DNA of 64,000 bases from Ideonella livida. GTDB taxonomy: Bacteria; Pseudomonadota; Gammaproteobacteria; Burkholderiales; Burkholderiaceae_C. A model generated the notes under the pieces. It was given only the letters and a program-made list of their open reading frames with translations, was not told the origin of the DNA and did no database searches. How positions within the stretch are numbered: position 1 is the stretch's first letter; each line of letters opens with the position of its first letter. This document shows positions 42,438-49,385 of this stretch, one piece after another. Position numbers and translations under genes: made by a program. Location of the stretch: contig NZ_JAAGOH010000021.1 in the NCBI RefSeq assembly GCF_010499455.1, forward strand, positions 1 through 64,000, written 5' to 3'.

Positions 42438-44153
42438 ATGAGCCTTGACGTTGACATCGGCCACGCCAGCGGGCGCGGCCCCCGCGACCTGAACGAGGAC
42501 TTTGCCGGGGCGGTGCGGGCCCAGCCGGGCGACCGGCGCCAGGGCCTGATCGCCGCGGTGGCCGATGGGGTCTCGGGCGGCGGCCTGGGCCTGGAGGCCG
42601 CACAGACCACCGTGATGGGCCTGCTGTCGGACTACTTCGCCACCCCGCCCGGCTGGGAGCCCACCGTCGCCCTGGACCGCCTGATCCGCGCCCAGAACGC
42701 CTGGCTGGCCGACCACAACCGCCGCCGCCGCGGCGAAGGTGCCGCGCTGACCACCCTCACCGCCCTGGCCCTGCAGGGCCAGACCTGGACCCTGGCCCAT
42801 GTGGGCGACACCCGGGCCTGGCTGCTGCGCCAGGGCGAGCAGGGGCCGGAGCTGTCCCTGCTCACCCAGGACCATGCCCTGGACCACCCTGACCAGCGCA
42901 GCCGGCTGACCCGCGCCGTGGGGCTGGACGACGGGCTGCGCGTGGACTTTGCCCAGGGCGAGGCGCAGGTGGGCGACACCCTGGTGCTCACCTCCGACGG
43001 CGTGCATGGTGTGCTGCGGCCCACCCGGCTGGCCGAGCTGGCCGCCTGGGGCACCGCCGACCTGGCCGCCCGCGCCCTGGTGCAGGCGGCGCTGGAAGCG
43101 GGTGGGCAGGACAACGCCAGCGCGCTGGTGCTGCGGGTCCAGGGCCTGGACCCGCGCCAGCTGCACGACGAGCAGGCCTGGGGGCGCACCCTGCCGGTGC
43201 CGTCGCCCCTGCGGGTGGGCGAGGCGCTGGATGGCCTGACCGTCACCGCCCGGGTGGCCGACACCGGGGTGCACCTGCTGTACCAGGTGCGCGCGGCCGA
43301 CGGCGCGCTGGGGGCGCTCAAGACCCTGCACCCCAGCCGCGCCTCGGACCCGCAGGAGCGGGACATGCTGGCGCATGAGGCCTGGCTGGGCCGGCGCCTG
43401 ACCGAGGCCGAGGTGCCCGGCGTGGTGCGTGTGTGGCCGCGGCCGGCCCACGCCAGTGCCTTCTACCTGCTGTTCGACTGGCACCAGGGCCGCACCCTGG
43501 AGCAGCTGATGGCCGGCCCCGGCGGGCCGCCGCGGGTGGCCGACGCCTTGACCGCGGCCTTGGCCTGGACCCGGACCCTGGCCCGGCTGCACCGCCTGGG
43601 CATGGTCCACCGCGACCTCAAACCCGGCAACCTGCACCTGGGCGACGACGGCCAGTGGCGCCTGCTGGACCTGGGCGTGGCCCTGAGCGGACAGGAGAAC
43701 GCCGAGCAGCGGGCGCTGCACGCCGGCACGCCCAGCTACATGAACCCCGAACAGTGGGAGGAGGGCGGCCAGGCCGATGCGGGCAGCGACCTCTTTGCCC
43801 TGGGGGTGACCCTCTACCAGTGGCTCACCGGCCGTCTGCCCTTTGGCGAGCTGGAGCCCTACCCGCGGGGGCGGCACCGGCGCGAGCCGGTCCCCGCCTC
43901 GCGCCTGCGTCCGGACGTGCCCATCTGGCTGGACCGGGTGCTGGCCAAGGCGCTGGCGCCGCAGGCCCGCCAGCGCTTCGAGACCGCCGAGGAACTGCTG
44001 CTGGCGTTGGAGCGCGGGGCTTCGCGGCCCTTGCAGCCCGCCCGCGCCCTGCCCCTGCTGCAGCGCGATCCCCGCGCGGCCTTGCAGCTGGCGCTGGGCC
44101 TGTCGCTGGCCCTCAACGCCGTGCTGCTGCTGTGGCTGGCCCTGTGGCGTTGA
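42438..44153 (+). CDS. Bifunctional PP2C phosphatase/Ser-Thr kinase with C-terminal anchor
   Basis: A 571-residue fusion. Residues 1-240 are a PP2C phosphatase (NEDF near 20, AVADGVSGGGLG near 40, VGDTRAWLL, LTSDGVHGV, GGQDNASALVL). Residues about 265-530 are a kinase with VHRDLKPGN (His391-Arg392-Asp393), DLG in place of DFG and GTPSYMNPEQ. A single membrane helix ends the protein. Related genes occur in nitrate assimilation operons of Pseudomonas between the transporter and nirB. It probably modulates nitrate uptake or reduction by phosphorylation; targets unknown. Divergent from the nitrate reductase unit, convergent with narK. Confidence 0.9.
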   Translation: MSLDVDIGHASGRGPRDLNEDFAGAVRAQPGDRRQGLIAAVADGVSGGGLGLEAAQTTVMGLLSDYFATPPGWEPTVALDRLIRAQNAWLADHNRRRRGEGAALTTLTALALQGQTWTLAHVGDTRAWLLRQGEQGPELSLLTQDHALDHPDQRSRLTRAVGLDDGLRVDFAQGEAQVGDTLVLTSDGVHGVLRPTRLAELAAWGTADLAARALVQAALEAGGQDNASALVLRVQGLDPRQLHDEQAWGRTLPVPSPLRVGEALDGLTVTARVADTGVHLLYQVRAADGALGALKTLHPSRASDPQERDMLAHEAWLGRRLTEAEVPGVVRVWPRPAHASAFYLLFDWHQGRTLEQLMAGPGGPPRVADALTAALAWTRTLARLHRLGMVHRDLKPGNLHLGDDGQWRLLDLGVALSGQENAEQRALHAGTPSYMNPEQWEEGGQADAGSDLFALGVTLYQWLTGRLPFGELEPYPRGRHRREPVPASRLRPDVPIWLDRVLAKALAPQARQRFETAEELLLALERGASRPLQPARALPLLQRDPRAALQLALGLSLALNAVLLLWLALWR

Positions 44154-44163
44154 GCCGGTCGGC

Positions 44164-45432
44164 TCAGGAAACCCGGCGCACGCCGGTCACACGGGGCGCC
44201 GCCGCCGCCTGACCGGGGGCCGCCACGCGGGCGCGCCCGCCCTTCTCGGCCCAGGTGCGGGTCCAGCGCAGCTGCATCTTGCGCATCACCGCCAGCATCA
44301 GCACCGAGAACACCGCCAGCACCACAAAGCCCAGCAGGAAACTGCCGGTCTGCTGCTTGACGTTGCCCATCAGCAGCGGCACCAGGCCCCCGCCCAGGGC
44401 ACCGATCTCACCAATCATGGAGCCGGCCACCGCGGTGGACATCGGCCAGCGCAGCGGCACCAGCTGGAACAGCGCGCCATTGCCCGCACCCAGCGCGGCA
44501 AAGCAGACGATGAGCAGCAGCGTGGTCAGCACCAGCGAATGGCCCACCAGGCCCACGCCCACCAGGCCCACGCTCACCACCACCAGCACCACCGTCAGGG
44601 TGTTCACACCGCCCCAGCGGTCGGAGATCCAGCCGCCGAAGATGCGCACCACCGAGCCCATCAGCGCGGCCAACATGGTCAGCTGGCCGGCCTGCACCTT
44701 GGAGACGCCGAACTGGTCGTGGTAGTAGGTGGGCAGGAAAGTGGTGATGCCGATGAAGCCACCAAACGTGACCACATAGATCAGGCTGAACACCCAGCCG
44801 TCCTTCTCCAGCAGGCAGGCCAGGTGTTCCTTCAGGCTGGCGTGCTCGTCGCGGTCGGGCGGCTCCTTGGCCATGAAGGCCACCACCGCCATCGGCACGA
44901 AGGAGGCCAGCGCCGCGATGCCGTACACCGCCTGCCAGCCGAACTTCTGCGCCAGCGGCGGTGCCAGCAGCGCGGCCAGTGCCGTGCCGCCGTTGCCCGC
45001 GCCCACCAGGCCCATGGCCAGGCCCTTGTACTGCGGCGGGAACCAGCCCGAGCCCAGTGACATGGCCACGCCAAAGCTGGCCCCGGCCACCCCCAGCAGG
45101 AAGGCCATCTTGATCATGTCGTCGTAGCTGCTGACGAAGAAGTAGCCGAACGCCATGGTGAAGGTGATCAGGCTCAGCTCCACCAGCGTGGCCGTCTTGC
45201 GGCCCACGTACTGCGCCAGCAGGCCCAGCGGAAAGCGCATCACCGCGCCCGCGATGATGGGGATGGAGAGCAGCGTGCCCTTTTGCGCGGCCGTCAGCTG
45301 GAACTGCTCGCTGATGAAGGGCGCCATGGCCCCGTTGAGCACCCAGATGACGAAGGAGAACATCAGGTAGAAGAAGGCGGCGAACAGCGTGGGGCTGTGG
45401 CCGGCGCGCAGGAACTGGCGGAAGTCGGACAT
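44164..45432 (-). CDS. NarK/NasA-type MFS nitrate/nitrite transporter
   Basis: A 422-residue, 12-helix major facilitator. It has the nitrate-porter signatures GNGGTALAALLAPPLAQKFG and GNGALFQLVPLRWP, and the conserved Arg in MRFPLGLLAQ. It imports nitrate (or exports nitrite) across the inner membrane and complements the NrtABC pump encoded 7 kb away. It is convergent with the PP2C-kinase and divergent from the ANTAR genes. Confidence 0.93.
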   Translation of the reverse strand: MSDFRQFLRAGHSPTLFAAFFYLMFSFVIWVLNGAMAPFISEQFQLTAAQKGTLLSIPIIAGAVMRFPLGLLAQYVGRKTATLVELSLITFTMAFGYFFVSSYDDMIKMAFLLGVAGASFGVAMSLGSGWFPPQYKGLAMGLVGAGNGGTALAALLAPPLAQKFGWQAVYGIAALASFVPMAVVAFMAKEPPDRDEHASLKEHLACLLEKDGWVFSLIYVVTFGGFIGITTFLPTYYHDQFGVSKVQAGQLTMLAALMGSVVRIFGGWISDRWGGVNTLTVVLVVVSVGLVGVGLVGHSLVLTTLLLIVCFAALGAGNGALFQLVPLRWPMSTAVAGSMIGEIGALGGGLVPLLMGNVKQQTGSFLLGFVVLAVFSVLMLAVMRKMQLRWTRTWAEKGGRARVAAPGQAAAAPRVTGVRRVS

Positions 45433-45483
45433 GGCGGCTGCAAGGTGTCAAGGCAGGAGGAGGGCCCCTGACGCGCGTTCGCA

Positions 45484-45516
45484 GCGGCCCCGACGCGGGC
45501 AGGGCGTCGGGGCCGC
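45484..45516. repeat. Perfect 13-base-pair hairpin in the narK leader
   Basis: GCGGCCCCGACGC (45484-45496) and GCGTCGGGGCCGC (45504-45516) are perfect arms with a 7-base loop, about 52 bases before the narK-type start (minus strand). There is no U-tract and the loop (CCTGCCC in the transcript) is not an ANTAR hexaloop. It could be a leader structure or act on either divergent transcript. The rest of the 45433-45760 spacer holds no gene. Confidence 0.55.
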
Positions 45517-45760
45517 GGGGGGCGGACCAGGGGGGCGAGGCAGGACGAGGGGGCCAGGCGGTGGCGGCGGCATGGCGCTGCCGGCCCGCTGGCAGGGCGC
45601 CGCCGCGGCGCAAGGGCCGCCCGGCTCCCCGTCGGAGAGGTGGAGGGGGTGCGTCGTTACACCCGATCCCGGTGCAAGCAAGAACCAAACCCGTGCAGCG
45701 TATGCCCCTGTCTGCCCTATGCTGGCGCGCCCTGCCACCGCCCCGCATCCGCTTGCCGCC

Positions 45761-47050
45761 ATGACCCGCTCCCTTTTGCTCCATGTGTGCCTCACCGGTG
45801 CGCCCGATCCTGACCTGGCCGCCCGGCTGGCCCCCTGGGGCTGGGAGGTGCACCAGCCTGAGGCGTCAGGCACCAAGCTGGCGCTGGATGGGCCATTCAC
45901 CACCCTGGTGCAGGGCGATGCCGCCGCCTGGTGGGCCTGGTGCGCCCAGGCACCGCAGGCCACCGGCCCGCGCTGCTGGGTGGGAGACGCCCCGCCCCCG
46001 CAGGACTGGGCCCGCGCGCTGGCCGCCGGGCTGGACGCCTGGGCGCCGGCCGCCGTCTGGCCCGCACCGGGCACGGCGCCCCAGGCCGCCGCGCCGCTGG
46101 CGGCCCTGCTGGCCCAGGCCCAAGCCCGCTGGGCCGCCGGGCAGGCCCAGCACCAGCAGCTGCAACGCCTGCAGACCCAGCTCGACGAGCGCAAATGGGT
46201 GGACCGGGCCAAGGGCGTGCTGATGAGCGCCCGCGGCGACCTAGACGAGGCCGAGGCCTTCCGCCTGCTGCGGGGGGCCGCCATGCACGCCAACCTGCGC
46301 CTGGGCGAGATGTCACGCGGTGTGGCCGAGTCGGCCCAATGGGCCGAGGGCCTGAACCAGGCCGGCCAGCTGCGCATGCTCTCGCAGCGTCTGGTGCGCC
46401 TGGCCGCCCAACGCCTGGCCGGTGTGGAGGCGCGTGCCGCCCGCGGCGCGCAGACCCAGGCCCAGGCCCGGGGGGACAGCCTGCTGCAAGGCCTGCTCCA
46501 GGCGCCCTGGCTGGCCGGCGAGGCCCCGGCGCAGGCCGCGTTGGCGGCCGTCGCCCAGGCCTGGCAGGCGCTGCAGGACGCCCTGGCCCTGCGCCTGGGT
46601 CCGGGCATGCTGGCCGCCGCCGACCAGGCCGGCGAGACCCTGCTGGCCCGGGCCGAAGCCCTGGTGGCCTGCCTGGAGGCTGCCGCTGGGCGCCGCACCC
46701 TGTCGGTGGTCAACCTCTGTGGCCGCCAGCGCATGCGGGTGCAGCGCCTGGCCAAGCTGGGCCTGCTGGCCGGGCTGGGGGAGGCCACCGCCCTGGCCCA
46801 GCTGCCGGCGCTGATGGACGAGTTCGAGGACGGCCTGCGCCAGCTGGAGAAGACGCCGCTGAGCAGCCCTGACATCCAGCAGGACCTGGGCGCCGCCCGC
46901 GACGAGTGGCTGCGCCTGCTGCGCGGCCTGCGCCAGCCCGAGGGGGGGAGCGCCCCGGCCGCCCTGTGCGGCGCGGCCGATCGCCTGCTGGCCCTCTTCG
47001 AGCAGCTCACCAGCCGCTACGAGCACTCGCTGCAGGTCATCATGGCCTGA
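45761..47050 (+). CDS. ANTAR antiterminator fused to double P-box domain, copy 1
   Basis: A 429-residue cytoplasmic protein. Residues 1-110 are a receiver-like region without phosphorylatable Asp. An ANTAR RNA-binding domain follows a short coiled coil at about 130-192 (RKWVDRAKGVLMSARGDLDE, then AFRLLRGAAMHANLRLGEMS). The C-terminal helical part carries P-boxes at 199-211 (LNQAGQLRMLSQR) and 318-332 (VNLCGRQRMRVQRLA), like the sensor domain of NarX/PilJ. By analogy with Klebsiella NasR, nitrate or nitrite binding would allow antitermination in a leader RNA. The likely target is the nrtA leader. Tandem with a paralogue. Confidence 0.88.
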   Translation: MTRSLLLHVCLTGAPDPDLAARLAPWGWEVHQPEASGTKLALDGPFTTLVQGDAAAWWAWCAQAPQATGPRCWVGDAPPPQDWARALAAGLDAWAPAAVWPAPGTAPQAAAPLAALLAQAQARWAAGQAQHQQLQRLQTQLDERKWVDRAKGVLMSARGDLDEAEAFRLLRGAAMHANLRLGEMSRGVAESAQWAEGLNQAGQLRMLSQRLVRLAAQRLAGVEARAARGAQTQAQARGDSLLQGLLQAPWLAGEAPAQAALAAVAQAWQALQDALALRLGPGMLAAADQAGETLLARAEALVACLEAAAGRRTLSVVNLCGRQRMRVQRLAKLGLLAGLGEATALAQLPALMDEFEDGLRQLEKTPLSSPDIQQDLGAARDEWLRLLRGLRQPEGGSAPAALCGAADRLLALFEQLTSRYEHSLQVIMA

Positions 47051-47122
47051 GGGCCGGGGCCCGTTGACATCCGAAGGATGGCCTGTGGACGGGCCGGGCA
47101 CGCTCCGTGCAATCCCCGGGGC

Positions 47123-48481
47123 ATGAACCGACCTGGCGCCGAACTGCTCATCCTGTGCCTGGCCGACCCCACCGGCCCGGCCGCCTGGTCGGCGGCCCTG
47201 CAGGCCGCCGGTGTGGCCACCGTGCGCTGCGCCGTGGCCACCGCCGCCGAGGTCCAGGCCCTGGACCGCCTGACCCTGACCGATGCCCACCTGGTGCTCA
47301 GCGGCCCGCTGGACGCGCTGCGCCAGGCCTTGCCCGCCCTGCTGCAGGCCTGGCAGGGCGAGCCGCCGGGCCCGCTCAGCCTTTTCAGCCCCGAGGGGCC
47401 GCCTCCGGAGCTGCCGGCCTGGGTGGAGGCCGGCCTGGGCGGCGCCTGGCCCCTGGCCCTGCGCGACCAGCCCGCCGCCCTGGCCGCCGCTCTGGGCGCC
47501 GACCGGGCCCGCTGGACCCGCGAGGCCCGCACCCGCCACGCCCTGCGCCAGGCCCAGCTGCAGCTGGACGAGCGCAAATGGGTGGAGCGCGCCAAGGGCG
47601 TGCTGTTGCAGACCCAGGGTCCGGGCCGGCTGCAGGGCGAGGATGAGGCCTTCCGCCTGCTGCGCAGTGCCGCCATGCAGAGCGGTCTGCGGGTGGGCGA
47701 AGTCTCGCGCGCCGTGGTGGAGTCGGCCCAGTGGGCCGAGGCCATCAACCGCGCCGGCCAGCTGCGCATGCTCTCGCAGCGCCTGATCAAGCTGGCCGCC
47801 CAGCGCCTGGTGGGGGTGGACGGCCGGCGTGCCCGCACCCTGCAGCACCAGGCTGCCGAGCGCGCCCAGGACAACCTGGACCACCTGGCCCGCCTGCCGG
47901 CGCTGGCCGCCCCGGCCGCAGGCGGTGTGCCCGCGCTGCAGGCCCGGCTGCAGGCCACCTTGCAGGCCTGGACGGCGCTGCGCGACACCCTGGCCGAGCG
48001 CCAGAGCCCCGCCCTGCTGGCCCTGGCCGACCAGCACGCCGAGGCCCTGCTGGCCACCGCCGAGGCCCTGACCAGCGCGCTGGAGCAGCATGGCGGCCGG
48101 CCCGGCCTGCGGGTGGTCAACCTGTGCGGCCGCCAGCGCATGCGGGTGCAGCGTCTGGCCAAGGCGGCCCTCATGGCCGAGCTGCTGGCCGAGCCCGCCC
48201 GCCAGGAGGCGCTGGTGGCGCTGCTCGACGAGTTCGAGGCCACCTTGCTGGAGCTGGAGCGCGCGCCCCTGTCCTCCGCCGAGATCCGCCACAGCCTGGC
48301 CGCCGCCCGCGACGAGTGGCTGCGCCTGCTGCGTGGCCTGCGCACCACCACCGGCGCCGGCTTCGGCTCACCGGGCACCGACCCGCGCGCCGCCCTGGCC
48401 GGCTCGGCCGACGCCCTGCTGGACCTGTTTGACCAGCTCACCGCCGCCTATGAGCACTCCCTGCAGGTCCTCATGGGCTGA
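47123..48481 (+). CDS. ANTAR antiterminator fused to double P-box domain, copy 2
   Basis: A 452-residue paralogue of the preceding gene with the same order. It has a receiver-like N terminus (1-130), ANTAR at about 145-202 (RKWVERAKGVLLQTQ, DEAFRLLRSAAMQSGLRVGE) and P-boxes at 209-221 (INRAGQLRMLSQR) and 333-347 (VNLCGRQRMRVQRLA). The two copies are clearly duplicated but differ throughout, so they may sense different ligands (nitrate and nitrite) or form a heterodimer. 72-base spacer from copy 1; convergent with cheX. Start at 47123. Confidence 0.88.
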   Translation: MNRPGAELLILCLADPTGPAAWSAALQAAGVATVRCAVATAAEVQALDRLTLTDAHLVLSGPLDALRQALPALLQAWQGEPPGPLSLFSPEGPPPELPAWVEAGLGGAWPLALRDQPAALAAALGADRARWTREARTRHALRQAQLQLDERKWVERAKGVLLQTQGPGRLQGEDEAFRLLRSAAMQSGLRVGEVSRAVVESAQWAEAINRAGQLRMLSQRLIKLAAQRLVGVDGRRARTLQHQAAERAQDNLDHLARLPALAAPAAGGVPALQARLQATLQAWTALRDTLAERQSPALLALADQHAEALLATAEALTSALEQHGGRPGLRVVNLCGRQRMRVQRLAKAALMAELLAEPARQEALVALLDEFEATLLELERAPLSSAEIRHSLAAARDEWLRLLRGLRTTTGAGFGSPGTDPRAALAGSADALLDLFDQLTAAYEHSLQVLMG

Positions 48482-48505
48482 AGGGGCGGGGGGCGCCCGG
48501 CCGGC

Positions 48506-48964
48506 TCAGCGCCGCTTGTCCAGGTCCACGCAGACCATGGCCGGGTGCAGGCCCCAGCGCAGGGTGATGGCGTAGGGCCGCTGGCGCACCTTGGCGCGCA
48601 CGCCGGTGGGGCCCTGGAGCTTGACCGGCACCGAAATGTCCAGGCCCGAGCCCAGGGTGCGGCGGGCATTGCCGGCCAGGGTGTTGGCCACCTCGCCCAC
48701 GGCGTCCAGCAGGTTGGATTCGCCCACATCGGTCTCGCCCTGCAGCAGCAGCATCTCACGCAGCAGCGGGCCGGGCATGGAGACCATGACCTGCCCGTTG
48801 TACTCGCCCGAGAAACTCACGATGCCGTTGAATTCGTGGCCCTCCACCTGCGTGGTGGCCAGGAAGGCGGAGGTGATCTTGGGCTCTTCGCCCGTGGTGA
48901 CCTTGAAGTAGTGGCGCACCGCGTCCACGAACAGCTTGAGGTCGTCTTCGGTCAGGATGGCCAT
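48506..48964 (-). CDS. CheX-type chemotaxis phosphatase
   Basis: A 152-residue CheX/CheC-family protein. The segment ESNLLDAVGEVANTLAGNAR holds the active-site Glu and Asn pair (E..N) that removes phosphate from CheY. It has GEYNGQVMVSMPGPLLREML in the first half. It would reset the CheY encoded just upstream (6-base spacer), forming a kinase-CheY-CheX module. Confidence 0.9.
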   Translation of the reverse strand: MAILTEDDLKLFVDAVRHYFKVTTGEEPKITSAFLATTQVEGHEFNGIVSFSGEYNGQVMVSMPGPLLREMLLLQGETDVGESNLLDAVGEVANTLAGNARRTLGSGLDISVPVKLQGPTGVRAKVRQRPYAITLRWGLHPAMVCVDLDKRR

Positions 48965-48970
48965 GGGCGT

Positions 48971-49339
48971 TCAGTTCTCCAGCAGGTCCAGCAGCGCCAG
49001 GCGCAGCTCGTCGTCGGCAAAGGGCTTGCCCACAAAGCCGCGCGCCCCCAGGCGCAGGGCCTGGATGGCGGTGGACTTGTCGGTCAGCGCGCTCACCACC
49101 AGGATGCGCAGCTCCGGCAGCAGGCGCAGCAGGGCGGGGATGCAGGTCACGCCGTCCATCTCGGGCATGGTGAGGTCCAGCGTGGCGATGTCGGGCCGGT
49201 GCAGGCCGGCCTGCGCCAGCGCGTCGGCGCCGTCGCGGGCCTGGGCGACCACCTCCACGCCGGGCAGCTGCCCGTGGCTGACCAGCCGCGCGATGCGCGA
49301 GCGGATCATGGTGGAGTCGTCAACGATCATGAGTCTCAT
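48971..49339 (-). CDS. CheY-like single-domain response regulator
   Basis: A 122-residue receiver. The phosphorylation site is Asp55 (TLDLTMPEMDG), with acid pocket Asp7/Asp8, the switch region VVSALTDKST and Lys105 (GFVGKPF). No output domain. It follows the CheA-like kinase gene by 46 bases and precedes cheX by 6, so it is the kinase partner. Output could be a flagellar motor or another protein. Confidence 0.93.
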   Translation of the reverse strand: MRLMIVDDSTMIRSRIARLVSHGQLPGVEVVAQARDGADALAQAGLHRPDIATLDLTMPEMDGVTCIPALLRLLPELRILVVSALTDKSTAIQALRLGARGFVGKPFADDELRLALLDLLEN

Positions 49340-49385
49340 GGCGGGGGCTCCGTGAGGCGGTGCAGGGGCAGGGCGCAGCGGGGGC

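Noticed and set aside
45660-45720. Sigma-54 promoter for the narK-type gene
   Set aside because: TGG and TTGCA are present on the minus strand, but their spacing is one base short of the strict -24/-12 distance.
46313-48292. Minus-strand frame of 659 residues over the ANTAR genes
   Set aside because: Shadow of two real genes whose ANTAR and P-box motifs are evident on the plus strand.
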